Shown: positions 27,779 to 37,845 of the stretch, piece by piece | Layout of the letters: every line of letters starts with the position of its first letter | How positions within the stretch are numbered: the stretch's first letter is position 1 | Program-made: the position numbers and the translations under genes | From: Pseudoips prasinana | Taxonomy: Eukaryota; Arthropoda; Insecta; Lepidoptera; Nolidae | Direction of reading: 5' to 3' | Assembly: GCA_951640165.1 (NCBI GenBank) | Contig: OX621261.1 | Coordinates: forward strand, 868,001 to 932,000 | Length of the DNA: 64,000 nt | The notes under the pieces: generated by a model | Database searches by the model: none | The model's input: the letters and a program-made list of their open reading frames with translations, nothing else | What the model was told of the DNA's origin: nothing

Positions 27779-29473
27779 TTAATTTAAATTATCCTGTATA
27801 CAGATGTCACCATTCAAGCTGGATATGTCATTGTCAGTAGGAAAAGTACTGACATTATCTATAGCATCAGTACATTGCTCAAATATGTTCTTGGCTGAAA
27901 TATGAAAACAATAACATAGCGACAAAGCTATTTGTCTGGTATAAAAACTAGGCAGATAACAATAGTTATCTTTTGTCATATAAAAGGGTTTCTTAACATA
28001 TGAGTTAATGTCAATTACATGTAGTTTTTCTCTCATGTAGGTAGATATTGTATGTAATGTCAAATTCAAATTATACCTTATCCTATTTTCCTCCTGTGAC
28101 AAACTATGGCTATAAGGAAATGTAAACATAACAATTTTACTTATATTTAAACGATCTAAACAATCAATATACTGTATTAGGGTTTTTTTATTTAAATTAC
28201 CCCTATTTCCCATAAAAAGAATTAGATTTTCATCATTATTAAATTTATAATTAAAGACCTTTTTAAAAATGTGGTGACAAGAGGCACCCGGCATACAAAA
28301 ATTGATGTTTGAATGTCCTTCTGTTGACAGTAGGCGCCCTAAGTTTTTACCTATTTCATCACTGAATATTGTTATTTCAGGTTTAAAAATATTTATTTCA
28401 TTCCTTGTGTATGACTTAACTGCTAATGTTTTGTTCATTACAGATTGAGATTGACTAATGAAACTAGTGTTATTCTTATCATTACTAATTTGCAATAAAG
28501 CAGAAGTATCCTTTGGTGGTGAGGAACGGCTAAGTGACCGTTGACACATACAAGAATAATTATTGCTGAGCGATTCTAATCTTTCATTATTATAATTGCC
28601 AAGGTCAATCAGCTCATTCATAGCCAGAATGTAATGTTGTGTCTGTTTTTCAGATAGTTCATACTTTATTGATAATGTATGGAGTTCATCTTTAAGGGAG
28701 ACCATTTTCTTCTGTTGAGCTTCTAAATCACAAGAGTATTTTAAACTAACATTTTTTAATTTCATGGTATACATATTCAATTTTTCTATTAATTCTAATC
28801 GTTCCCTATTTTGGCTATCATATTTAAAGAAGAATTTATGTTTTTTTATCAAGTTTTGGGACTTTCTAATAAATTTATTTATTTTAAGGTATTTTTTAAA
28901 TTTATTTTTGCTACAGCCATCAACCATTGAATTCATTTTAATACAATCATCATCCCTTGTGGGCAGTTTTGTGCTACAGGACTGGTTATTGGCAACAACA
29001 AAAACCATGGAAGGATCTTTGACTACCAACTCATCATATAGTGTTTGGTTCTGTGAAGCAATTAAATTATGTTTTAATGATTGTAGTTCAGATCTCAATA
29101 ACGATATTTCATTATTAGCCTGTTCAAGTTGTTGTTCTAGGCTATGGGATTTGTTCAATGCATAGTCATATTCAATGCGACATTGATCAAAGCCGTCTAT
29201 GATGATTTGGAGTCTATCCCGTGAGTCAATGGCATCTGTGTATTGGACATGTAATTGTGACAATTGACTTTTTAACAGTTTCACTTGGACTGATGACTCT
29301 AATAGTACTCTTTCATTTTCATCCCGTTCTTTGTCGAACCGATCACACAACTGCTTTGAGGCTTGGAGTTCTTTCAAAGCCTTTTGAAGTTTTTCTTCAG
29401 CTTGGCGAGCTATGACACCACGAGTCAGAATACCAGACATAGTTTCTGGATTGTTTACCGATCGATTGAACAA
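27779..29473 (-). CDS. LINE ORF1: long coiled coil plus C-terminal SGNH-like domain
   Basis: 564 residues. Residues about 20-150 are a long coiled coil (AEEKLQKALKELQASKQL, LEQQLEQANNEISLLRSEL). A second coiled segment covers about 210-320, after a Lys-rich patch (KNKFKKYLKINKFIRKSQNL). From about 370 an SGNH-esterase-like fold is suggested by ITIFSDEIGKNLGRLL, MPGASCHHIFK and LILFMGNRGN, but the expected GDS and GxND residues are changed. It probably trimerises and binds RNA. The ORF can start at 29473 or at the later Met of MSGILTRG; the second has a simpler N-terminus. Five bases before ORF2. Confidence 0.8.
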   Translation of the reverse strand: MFNRSVNNPETMSGILTRGVIARQAEEKLQKALKELQASKQLCDRFDKERDENERVLLESSVQVKLLKSQLSQLHVQYTDAIDSRDRLQIIIDGFDQCRIEYDYALNKSHSLEQQLEQANNEISLLRSELQSLKHNLIASQNQTLYDELVVKDPSMVFVVANNQSCSTKLPTRDDDCIKMNSMVDGCSKNKFKKYLKINKFIRKSQNLIKKHKFFFKYDSQNRERLELIEKLNMYTMKLKNVSLKYSCDLEAQQKKMVSLKDELHTLSIKYELSEKQTQHYILAMNELIDLGNYNNERLESLSNNYSCMCQRSLSRSSPPKDTSALLQISNDKNNTSFISQSQSVMNKTLAVKSYTRNEINIFKPEITIFSDEIGKNLGRLLSTEGHSNINFCMPGASCHHIFKKVFNYKFNNDENLILFMGNRGNLNKKTLIQYIDCLDRLNISKIVMFTFPYSHSLSQEENRIRYNLNLTLHTISTYMREKLHVIDINSYVKKPFYMTKDNYCYLPSFYTRQIALSLCYCFHISAKNIFEQCTDAIDNVSTFPTDNDISSLNGDICIQDNLN

Positions 29474-29869
29474 AGAATCGTGTCACCGGTCGACTCGAAT
29501 GGGGTTATGTTCACGTATTTAATATCTAGACTAAGAAGTAATAACTTTGATTATAAAATAACTTAGTCTATGCCAAATTAAATGATAGATAATGATATTC
29601 GATGTGCAATTACGCGTAAATGCAGTGGTTTTTACCTTTAGAGTCCATATAAATGTGCCGGTAACTGTCACAACACAAATCACTTCACTCACACGAATTT
29701 CACATACAAAATACAAAACTAATACGTGGAACACTTTTAATACACTAAATACTCAGTGATTTACAGATAACTGGTCTTATTTACAATGAAAATACAATAA
29801 TCTTTAATAAAAAATTGAAGACATTCAAAATCAGCTGTTAGCGATAGTGTTGCCAGCAGGAGAAAAAAA

Positions 29870-30545
29870 CAAGCTGCCAGAAAACTCAGTAGGAATCCTT
29901 TTTTTAAAATAATATATACTTAAGATTAATTACAATCATGTGTGTTGACTCAGAACAACTCAATCCCAAACACTTTTATCACTTAAATAATCAGAAATTT
30001 TGTAATATGCCCTGCTACACAATTTGGCTTTAATAATTCTTTTAAACTTATTCGTAGATAATTCTCTAATATCATTGGGAAGTTTTTTATAGAATCTTAT
30101 ACATTGCCCCATAAAAGAGCTACTTATTTTGTGGAGACTGGTAGTATGCAATATGAGATTATTCTTATAACTAGTATTCACATTATGTGTATCACTCCTT
30201 TTACAGAAGGAATCAATATTTTTATGTGTTTTCACATATATACTGAGATGGTACAGTTAGAATGTTAACCTCTTTAAACTTTTCTCTTAGAGACACTCTC
30301 GGGCCAAGAATATAGATAGCACTTACAGCCCTTTTTTGTGATATAAATATGGTGTTAATGTCAGCAGAGCTACCCCAGAGAAGAATTCCATAGACATTAC
30401 ACTATCAAAATAACTGAAATAAACCATTCTAGCTGTGTCAACATTAGTCAGCCATCTAATAGTTTTCACTGCATATGCTGCAGAACTTAATTTTCTTGAC
30501 AGTTTTTCTATTTGTGGGCTCCATATAATATTGATATCACACCCT
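29870..30545 (-). pseudogene. Older, 5'-truncated copy of the same LINE (ORF2 C-terminus)
   Basis: Two frames (30583-30323 and 30235-29960) repeat the ORF2 C-terminus: IEKLSRKLSSAAYAVKTIRW, then FMGQCIRFYKKLPNDIREL and CSRAYYKISDYLSDK. It is about 85-90% alike by eye and has a frameshift and a deletion near 30240-30320. Homology to the intact element fades at about 30530-30545. Its 3' UTR continues at 24592. Confidence 0.82.
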
Positions 30546-31590
30546 GGAATTCCAGAAGGTCTTCCTACCAGTGGGCCAACCACACTGAACTACAACAATG
30601 ATGCCACCGTAAATTGTTAGCTGGAAACTCTTAATATTTAATGTATAGTTATTATTTGTATAACATAATGACCTCAATATTTATGATATTTGCTTAGATT
30701 AATCATGTATTTTAAATCAACTGACCTATTTGTAAATGTAATTTAGATGTAATTGTTTTGATATAATATACTTTGCATTTAACAGAAGGGTTAGTTGGTG
30801 TGTTATCACTTAAACATTGAATGTTTAGAAAGGGGAGTGCTGTTCAAATAAATAGTGATTTACTATTCCTGTTTTGTAATTTGGCACACCTGGTCTGCCC
30901 TGCTTTAATATAACATAGTCTTAATTTATACTATGTGTAGAGTTTGACTAAACAAATATTATTAGAAGTGATAATGTTGAAAACAAAAGTACAAACCAAT
31001 AAAACTTACCTAAGCAAATCTGGATATTATTAAAATATGCCTAAAGTGTAAGAAATTAAAATATGTTAATAAACAAAATTTTACCTCTACCGGCCTAATG
31101 AACATGGATTGTTAAACTGAGGATACCAGAATAAGTCTGAAGAAGACTTGTTCTAGTGTTCTCCGTGCTTGGCTGATATTTTGAGGTTAAGCAACTCAGC
31201 ATAACATCAGTACTATGGCGATCTCCAAGTCCAGATGTCTTCGGTATCTTGTAATTATATATAAGTTAAAGACTTTAGGACGATTTTTAGGTAAGTAATT
31301 ATATTTTGTTCACTTTAACTATATGCTACACCTTTGATAGCTACTAGGGTTCTCTCTGACAGGTAATTATACCTTTCAAACTATTTCTTATTAAATATTT
31401 ATATTTAAATGGTCTCTTGGACTTACGAAGGTCCACGACCATGAAGGTCGTCGCAGTACCTGTGCAATACCATGGGTGGCCACTATTTTGTTACATCTGT
31501 GAGCACTGCTATGTTTGATAATTATGGTGGGCACAAGCTATCACTTAGGGACTAGGCACAGTTCCGCGCATGGCATTTGTTAGTACTTAC
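30546..31590. other. ZAD-gene intron 1, 5' part
   Basis: No coding pattern. A stretch at about 31150-31230 has 5S-rRNA-like order (GGTTAAGCAACTCAGC, then CAGTACTATGGCGATCTCC), possibly a decayed 5S-derived repeat. Nothing else recognised. Confidence 0.4.
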
Positions 31591-31695
31591 CAAATATTCT
31601 GTTAGCTTCTCAAATACAGGTTGTAGCTCCGTGTTCGCAATATTGTACATAGTAACGTTATCCGCGAGACATATTCTACATATTGTTTTCTTCAT
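31591..31695 (-). CDS. ZAD-gene exon 1 (start codon and first CxxC)
   Basis: 105 bases from the ATG at 31695 to a good donor GTAAGT (forward 31585-31590). It encodes 35 residues beginning MKKTICRICLADNVTMYNI and ending VFEKLTEYL. CRIC is the first zinc-binding pair of the ZAD, and the NTELQPVFEKLTEYL helix is normal for the domain. Phase 0 at the end agrees with exon 2 at 24453. ZAD proteins are insect nuclear DNA-binding factors that dimerise through this domain and usually carry C2H2 fingers at the C-terminus; those fingers are not in the window. The promoter must lie between 31696 and the I-like LINE at about 32060. Confidence 0.85.
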
Positions 31696-32060
31696 TTTAA
31701 GTCTTTAGAAATCCTAATTTCTAAACAAAATGAAGAACTTATAGGCAAACCGTATTGATTTGATATTTTTGATTGATGAATGATGAAGATTTGATTGAAT
31801 TTTTGTGTTATGGGCGTTATGGCCTCCGTGGCGTAGGCACTAGGCAGGCAGTCACATCACATCACAGATAACTATCATCACATATTAATAATCTACTCTT
31901 TGGCTGTCACACAATTTCGTCAATCAAAGAGTATAATATTTTTTATTTTTTGTCTTATGGCAATCTGCCGATATTTTCAGCAATTTCTGCCAGTGTCACG
32001 TGTTTGTTGACTTCATGGGTAATTACAAGGGCTACTGAATAATAAACTGTATTTTTGTGG
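31696..32060 (-). promoter_or_regulatory. Likely 5' UTR and promoter region of the ZAD gene
   Basis: The only unique sequence between the start codon and the next upstream transposon. It contains CATCACATCACATCACA-like repeats near 31855-31890 but no TATA box or initiator I would trust. The call rests on position. Confidence 0.35.
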
Positions 32061-32130
32061 AACTATTTAGAGCCTGAAACAAAAGACAAACACAAATATG
32101 AGTTAGTGAATAGAAATACTTAAATTACAT

Positions 32131-32514
32131 ATAAACAAAGACAATAATCATAAATATCATAATTTTATCATGTTAGTGGATATAAATTTAATAAAGGCAT
32201 TTATCATTAAGGGATTAGGAAAGAATGAAAGAAGGTGACGGACATTAAGCGGATGGAGAATGTTAAGAGAAGAAATAGTCCCAAATGGGAAAGGTTTATT
32301 TAAGTGACATTTAAGAAAAATATAAACAAAGACAATAATCATAAATATCATAATTTTATCATGTTAGTGGATATAAATTTAATAAAGGCATTTATCATTA
32401 AGGGATTAGGAAAGAATGAAAGAAGGTGACGGACATTAAGCGGATGGAGAATGTTAAGAGAAGAAATAGTCCCAAATGGGAAAGGTTTATTTAAGTGACA
32501 TTTAAGAAAAATAT
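32131..32514. repeat. 191-bp tandem duplication at the LINE 3' end
   Basis: 32131-32321 and 32322-32514 are nearly identical direct repeats starting ATAAACAAAGACAATAATC. They include the end of the RNase H frame and its stop, so the last about 55 residues are encoded twice. Confidence 0.92.
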
Positions 32515-33304
32515 GATCTAGAGACCCATCATCTAATCCACATTCACACAGGGAACTGTCACGAATCCTAATTTTATGAAGGAAGACAGGGGTACAATAA
32601 TGGCCCAGGCGGATTCTGCATATAACTGAAATTACAAATTTAGGTACTCTTTTGTATTTGTAGAACCATGGCTTGGAGGGTATTTCTGGCTGAATAGAGG
32701 CATACAAACGGCCTTTGGTCTTACTTGATTCAGACCAAGAGCATTGCCAGGATTTATGCATATCAGTTTTGGGAAGGTGAAGTAGGTCATATACCTGCAC
32801 AGAAAAATATTTAAGATCAGTCAAATTGCTAGTAATAGCAGCCTTAGCATATGCATCTGCACACTCATTACCTCTTATACCTGAATGCCCAGGGATCCAT
32901 ACTAATGAGACCTCTACCTCCTTTATAGCGCAAGAATGAAGATTTTTTTTTATTTCCAGAATAATAGCAGAGCGAAGAGAATCCTTAAAAGGATTTTTGA
33001 CAATAGCTTCCAAGGCACTTTTGCAGTCTGAGAAAATAACAGCTTTGGAAATAGTGTTATGAGATAGGATAAATACACAAGCCTCAAGGATACCTATGCA
33101 CTCCCCGGTAAAAACAGAAGTCTGTGGGGGACACTGGAACTGTAAGAAAATTTGAGAATTTAAGTAATTTATGCTAACACCTGTTTTACCATCATCAGAC
33201 AACTTTGCAGCATCTGTAAAAAATGTATGGTAGTCTCTCCATTTATCATCAACAATAGCAGAAAACACATCATTTGGCATGAATAGTTTGTTTATCAATA
33301 CCAA
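32348..33304 (-). pseudogene. LINE RNase H domain (C-terminus of ORF2, shifted frame)
   Basis: 318 codons. RNase H removes the RNA strand of the cDNA hybrid. The catalytic set is visible: Asp in HTFFTDAAKL, Glu in TGECIGIL, Asp in IFSDCKSALEA, and the final HSGIRGNECADAYA. A His/Cys module follows (CRIRLGHYCTPVFLHKI, then CECGLDDGSLDHIFLKC), normal for I-type elements. It overlaps the end of ORF2 by 35 bases in another frame, so a frameshift near 33290 has split one original ORF2. The ATG at 33304 is unlikely to be natural. Confidence 0.85.
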
Positions 33305-36053
33305 TGTGCGGAATAAAATTGGGATTAAAATTTATAATTTCATATGGAAATTCATACAAAGGGAATTTACTGCACTGGTTAATAGGAGTATTCACCTCTA
33401 CCATACCAATCTTTTTAAATGAATTTAAAATTAGAGGGCAAGTTTTGTGCTTCCAGTACTCACTCTGATAATATAATCTAACTAATTCTGTCAGTTTTGA
33501 CAATATATTGTGGTTTTTGAGAAAAAATGCCTTAAAAACATATTTATCTGCAAGATATTGTCTGCGAAAAAGAAGGGGAGGGTCACTACTCTCCACCTGC
33601 AAAGCATTGATGGGCGTGGACCTCATGCAACCTAGAACAATACGGAGCGACTTAGACTGGATGGATTCTAATTTAGCCAACGCAATTTTGCTGCAGGGCT
33701 CAAGTAAGAAAGTGCCATAATCCAGTAAGCTTCTTATTGTGGCATTGTAGATAAGTTTCAGAGTGAAAGGGTGGGCACCCCACCAAACACCTGCAAGTGC
33801 ACGTAACATATTTATATTCTTTTCGCATTTGTTGGTAATGTAATTAAGATGGGAAACGCCAGACAATTTAGAGTCTAAGATAACACCCAGAAACTTTACT
33901 CTATCCTCAACCTTGATAGGAGATCCTTCAATTTCTAGGTGAACATGTGGGACCACTCTTTTACGGGTAAATATAACTGCTGAGCATTTTTGGGGAGATA
34001 AATGGAGACCATGGGAGAAAAGCCAGTTGTTTAAAGAATCTAGAGAAACCTGCATGGATTTCTTAGCATCTTCAATGGACGAATCAGTAACATACAAACA
34101 AAGATCATCAGCATATTGCAAAATTTGGCAATTGATGTTGAGAGATCTATGTAAGTCACATGTATAAATATTGTATAATAAAGGGCTCAAGACGGAGCCC
34201 TGAGGTAATCCACGCCACACTGTTCTGGGACCATACCTTTCCCCAGGAATGTGTAGGTTGATCAGGCGACCTAATAGCAGATTGCAGATACAATTGATCA
34301 TCTTTACTGGGATACTCAGCTGGCGTAACTTACGTCTGAGTATTGAAAGAAGAACACTGTCGTAAGCTGCTGAAATGTCCAAGAAAACTGCAAGAACAGA
34401 TTTATTCTTACTAAAAGCAATGCGCGCATCGGTCATAAAGCTAGCTATGCTGTCCATTGTGCTAAATCCTTTACGGAAACCAAACTGAGATTGAGCTAAG
34501 ATACCTCTATTTTCCACTAACCATTCCAACCTATTTTTAATTAGGTGCTCAAATATTTTACATATAGCAGGAGAAAGTTTAATAGGAGGATAGTGATCAG
34601 GGTTATTTTGTGATTTACCAGGTTTTAAAATTGGGATGATTAATTGTGACTTCCAGTTGTTAGGTATACAACCCTGAGAGAAAACTAAGTTAACTATGTC
34701 TAAAAGATATTTCTGGCCTAGAGGACCCATCATTTTATAAAAAGAGTAGGGAATACCATCCAACCCAGGAGCGGAATCCTGTACACTATGCAGAACTGCC
34801 TGCAGCTCAGGTAGGGAAAAAGGATTATCTAAAGGATCATTATAGGGAGCACTTACATCCAAGGAAGGACATTCTCCATAGAGAGGAACAAAGGATGGGG
34901 CCAATTTATTAAGGAAGGACTCTGCTGTCTCCCGAGGAATTAATGAGGAATTACACGGGAAGCAGCCACGTCGATACTTTTTAAAATTTTTCCACACAAG
35001 GGAAGATGGGGAAGATGGAGAAAGGGAGAAACAAAATTTCTTCCAACCCTCATATTTTTTTTTCTTGAAGAGACGTTTGGACTTCGCAACAATTCGATTA
35101 TATTCCATGAGGTTAGTCAGGGACATATCACCAATATACCTTAATTCAGCTTCATTTCGGGATTTTATGATGGCTGAGCACTCACGGTCCCACCAAGGGG
35201 GAGATGAGGCTTTCCCTGAAGCCGAATTTTTAAGAGGGATGGAGGTTTCAGCAGCCCAAGAAACAGCATCAGAAAATTGTAATAAACAAATATCAAGGTT
35301 ATCAGTAGAAATTGTAGGCAAGAAGATAATTTTGTGTTCAATAAATTGACGGTACACATCCCACTTGGCTACTGAAGTCCTATATTTGAGCAGGGGTGTC
35401 TTATCCTTATGAGGAAGAAATCTGTTTACCAAGGTAGAACATATCGGGGAGTGGTCACTGCCATATGTTAAATTCAGCCGTTTCCAATCAAACTGGGCAG
35501 TCAAACTGGCTGAACACAATGTGAGATCTACACAGCTCGGTCCTTGGCCAGCTCTTGGAAGACGTGTTGCAGATCCGTCATTTAGGACACATAGTCCTAT
35601 CTCATCCATAATATCAACAAGGTCTAGGCCTCCACTATCGCAAGAGGGAGATCCCCACAGGGTATGATGACAATTGAAGTCCCCTAAAAGGACTATAGGA
35701 GAAAAATTTATACAAATATTTTTAATAAATTGTAGACAAAGAGGGTTAGGGGAAGGGACATAAACAGAGATAAAATTAATGCCACTGAACTGAATGCCAA
35801 CAACATTAATTTCATCCCCATTAGAAGGGAGAGAAAGAGGGGAAAAAGGAAGAAGAGAATTAATAAGCATAGCAGAACCGCCATAACCGTCAGATCGGTC
35901 ATCACGATATGTGCTATACCCAGAGAAATTAAACTGTCGACATGGATCTAACCATGTCTCTGATATTGCAAAAATTGCAGGATGGAAAGTATTTAGTAAG
36001 TGAGAAATTTCATGTTTTTTGGGATGAACACTCCTGGCGTTCCATTGAAGCAA
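33270..36053 (-). CDS. LINE ORF2: endonuclease-reverse transcriptase (I superfamily)
   Basis: 927 codons. Endonuclease: LQWNARSVHPKK, ISETWLDP, LLGDFNCHHTLWG and YGSDHSPICS. RT: PGLDGIPYSFYK, FLDISAAYDSVLLS, GLPQGSVLSPLLYNIY and ILQYADDLCLYV, with both Asp clusters. The thumb holds FLGVILDSKL. The frame starts at a TTG at 36053; the nearby ATG of the ORF1 C-terminal frame (MERQECSSQ) overlaps it, so ORF2 is probably reached by frameshift or re-initiation. It lacks its RNase H because of a frameshift near the end. A Pro replaces Arg in the usual YRPI block (HYPPIKLS). Confidence 0.85.
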   Translation of the reverse strand: MLQWNARSVHPKKHEISHLLNTFHPAIFAISETWLDPCRQFNFSGYSTYRDDRSDGYGGSAMLINSLLPFSPLSLPSNGDEINVVGIQFSGINFISVYVPSPNPLCLQFIKNICINFSPIVLLGDFNCHHTLWGSPSCDSGGLDLVDIMDEIGLCVLNDGSATRLPRAGQGPSCVDLTLCSASLTAQFDWKRLNLTYGSDHSPICSTLVNRFLPHKDKTPLLKYRTSVAKWDVYRQFIEHKIIFLPTISTDNLDICLLQFSDAVSWAAETSIPLKNSASGKASSPPWWDRECSAIIKSRNEAELRYIGDMSLTNLMEYNRIVAKSKRLFKKKKYEGWKKFCFSLSPSSPSSLVWKNFKKYRRGCFPCNSSLIPRETAESFLNKLAPSFVPLYGECPSLDVSAPYNDPLDNPFSLPELQAVLHSVQDSAPGLDGIPYSFYKMMGPLGQKYLLDIVNLVFSQGCIPNNWKSQLIIPILKPGKSQNNPDHYPPIKLSPAICKIFEHLIKNRLEWLVENRGILAQSQFGFRKGFSTMDSIASFMTDARIAFSKNKSVLAVFLDISAAYDSVLLSILRRKLRQLSIPVKMINCICNLLLGRLINLHIPGERYGPRTVWRGLPQGSVLSPLLYNIYTCDLHRSLNINCQILQYADDLCLYVTDSSIEDAKKSMQVSLDSLNNWLFSHGLHLSPQKCSAVIFTRKRVVPHVHLEIEGSPIKVEDRVKFLGVILDSKLSGVSHLNYITNKCEKNINMLRALAGVWWGAHPFTLKLIYNATIRSLLDYGTFLLEPCSKIALAKLESIQSKSLRIVLGCMRSTPINALQVESSDPPLLFRRQYLADKYVFKAFFLKNHNILSKLTELVRLYYQSEYWKHKTCPLILNSFKKIGMVEVNTPINQCSKFPLYEFPYEIINFNPNFIPHIGIDKQTIHAK

Positions 36054-36330
36054 CTGTAGAGCCGTTGTTATTCAATTGAATTGAGTATATTAAGTGTTTG
36101 GCAACGTGGTCAGGTAGTTTATGTTTAGCTAAAAAGGAGTTTAAAAGGGACACTACAGATTCTAATTCCTTGACAGAATCAACATCTACAGGAGATTTGT
36201 TAAGAGCACAGCCATTAGCAGCTGAAGGTGTAAAGGAATAATTGTTCAAAGTATTTTGATGAACTTTTTGGTTATAACCTGGAGGTGATAAAAGAGAATG
36301 AGATTTCGGTGGTCTAAAACAGGTTTACGA
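36010..36330 (-). pseudogene. LINE ORF1 C-terminus in shifted frame
   Basis: The frame 36249-36010 reads MNNYSFTPSAANGCALNKSP and a leucine-rich helix SVKELESVVSLLNSFLAKHK. It looks like the natural tail of ORF1 after a frameshift around 36330. It overlaps the ORF2 beginning by about 40 bases. Confidence 0.6.
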
Positions 36331-37535
36331 TAAGAACTGGAAGAAAAAACTTGGGAATTGGATCGAATATTACGGGAAGGAGGAACATAAACATTGGAGG
36401 CAACTGGGCTGGGAACTGAGGCAGTGACATCAGCATATGATTTGTAAGAGGCAGGAACACTTTGTGATGCTACATCATATGAGACGTTGTTTTGTGCCAT
36501 GATCACTTGGATTTTTTTTTGTCTCTCATGTTCAGGACAGTTCTTACTATTAGCGCAATGGGGACCTGAGCAATAAAAGCATATGGGTTCTTCAATCGAA
36601 CAATCAGCCCCAAAGTGCTCCCCGCCACAGCGAAAACACTTAGGCTTGGACCGACATTGATTTTTGGTATGACCATACTTACAACATGAAAAGCATTGGA
36701 TTGTAGGAAATATATATAATTGAACAGGAAGGGAATTATAACAACAGAAAACACGCTTGGGAAGAATCTGACCATCGAAGGTAAGAACAACCATGGAAGT
36801 TGGCCTCCATTCAGAAATACCCTCAACCACCACTTTACGGTTCATTCTCCTAACTTTTAAAATGCGACCGCATCCTAATTCAGGTTTTAAATTTTCTAGC
36901 ACATCAATTTCCGACCAATCCATTGGGACATCTCTCACAACACCCATCCGTGTAATATTATAAGATGGTATGGAAGTTATATAGCCTTTGTCAGCAATTT
37001 CAGAGTTATCAAGGAAAGTATTGGCATCTTCAGGTGTCTTAAACTCAACTGAAATTCGGTTTCTGCCTACCTTTTTGATGCCATCGGCAAGAATATTTTT
37101 AATATTAAGTTTCAGCATCAACTGACCAAATTTGATTGCATGAATTGATGTGCCAGATGCAGGATTATCGGATTTGACAGATACATGGACTAAGAAGGGA
37201 CGCACATCTTTATGGGAGTATCTAGAACGTACATTATTAGTGGAAATATATGGATTTTGATCATTGGGGGTGCCAATCGGCGTAACATTGGACTGGGAGG
37301 GAAGAATAACAGTAGACTGGGATAACTGTTGTTCAATGGGAGATGAATGAGACGAAAGAGGTTTTTTGGCAGGGGGAGGACCAACAAAGACGTCGCATTG
37401 TCGAACCATACGTTCCACAGCCTCAAAATTAGCTAAAGGGGCCGTCAACCCTGATGAATAAGGGATATTTCTATCTAACTCACGCGATTTATTGGGATCC
37501 GGCGGACGGCCATGGAGAGTTTCATCAACCTCCAT
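36246..37535 (-). CDS. LINE ORF1: gag-like protein with three zinc knuckles
   Basis: 429 residues from an ATG at 37535. An N-terminal disordered part is followed at about residues 120-250 by an RRM-like region (FLVHVSVKSDNP, ILKVRRMNRKVV). CCHC knuckles follow: CFSCCKYGHTKNQC, CFRCGGEHFGADC and CFYCSGPHCANSKNC. These bind RNA in ORF1 proteins of I and Jockey elements. The end (HLQVITKKFIKIL) is probably the result of a frameshift; the alternative frame continues at 36249-36010. Confidence 0.85.
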   Translation of the reverse strand: MEVDETLHGRPPDPNKSRELDRNIPYSSGLTAPLANFEAVERMVRQCDVFVGPPPAKKPLSSHSSPIEQQLSQSTVILPSQSNVTPIGTPNDQNPYISTNNVRSRYSHKDVRPFLVHVSVKSDNPASGTSIHAIKFGQLMLKLNIKNILADGIKKVGRNRISVEFKTPEDANTFLDNSEIADKGYITSIPSYNITRMGVVRDVPMDWSEIDVLENLKPELGCGRILKVRRMNRKVVVEGISEWRPTSMVVLTFDGQILPKRVFCCYNSLPVQLYIFPTIQCFSCCKYGHTKNQCRSKPKCFRCGGEHFGADCSIEEPICFYCSGPHCANSKNCPEHERQKKIQVIMAQNNVSYDVASQSVPASYKSYADVTASVPSPVASNVYVPPSRNIRSNSQVFSSSSYRKPVLDHRNLILFYHLQVITKKFIKIL

Positions 37536-37620
37536 GATCGACTGGCATAAGCTTTAATAGGAACAAATAACTCACCAACAAGAAGCAACAAACAGAACAC
37601 ACACAAACACAACGGCCTAT

Positions 37621-37845
37621 AAAAGAAACACAAAATTATACTTTAGACGCCAAGAAATACAAAAAATAATACTCCACATGTGCTTGCCAAGAACACTTAC
37701 CGGAGAATCCCAAAAAGAGTATAATAACTGACCTATATACGAGTCATCAATGTTGAGTTTGTGACAGTTTATTTTTATACTCTTTGGTTTGTGACAGCAC
37801 GTAGACAGAGAAATGTCTACGTGGCAGAAGAATAACAAACACAGC
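37621..37845. other. Spacer between I-like LINE and P-like element
   Basis: No gene recognised. A segment at 37772-37800 (TATACTCTTTGGTTTGTGACAG) weakly resembles the inverse of 31902-31935 on the other side of the LINE. Confidence 0.35.

Larger units (their letters stand above)
24593..29867 (-). mobile_element. Full-length CR1/Jockey-superfamily LINE, both ORFs intact
   Basis: About 5.3 kb on the minus strand: 5' UTR of about 390 bases, ORF1 (29473-27779), ORF2 (27773-24801), 3' UTR with terminal AATTCAAAATTCAAAA-type repeats. Flanked on both sides by parts of an older copy of the same family. It is in an intron of the ZAD gene, in the same orientation as that gene. Unbroken ORFs suggest recent mobility. 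Confidence 0.85.
32060..37620 (-). mobile_element. I-superfamily LINE with RNase H domain
   Basis: Minus strand: ORF1 with zinc knuckles (37535-36010, frameshifted), ORF2 endonuclease-RT (36053-33270), and RNase H (33304-32348) shifted into another frame. The 3' UTR is short. The last 190 bases of the RNase H region are tandemly duplicated. Ends are approximate: no target duplication was found by eye. It lies directly between the ZAD-gene promoter and a P-like element. Confidence 0.85.

Noticed and set aside
28764..29165. 133-codon open frame on the plus strand
   Set aside because: Antisense of the coiled-coil ORF1; the Leu/Phe-rich composition comes from Lys/Glu codons read backwards.
37772..37800. 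Weak inverted similarity to 31902-31935 on the other side of the I-like LINE
   Set aside because: About 20 AT-rich bases with gaps; too short to claim as a split element without an alignment.
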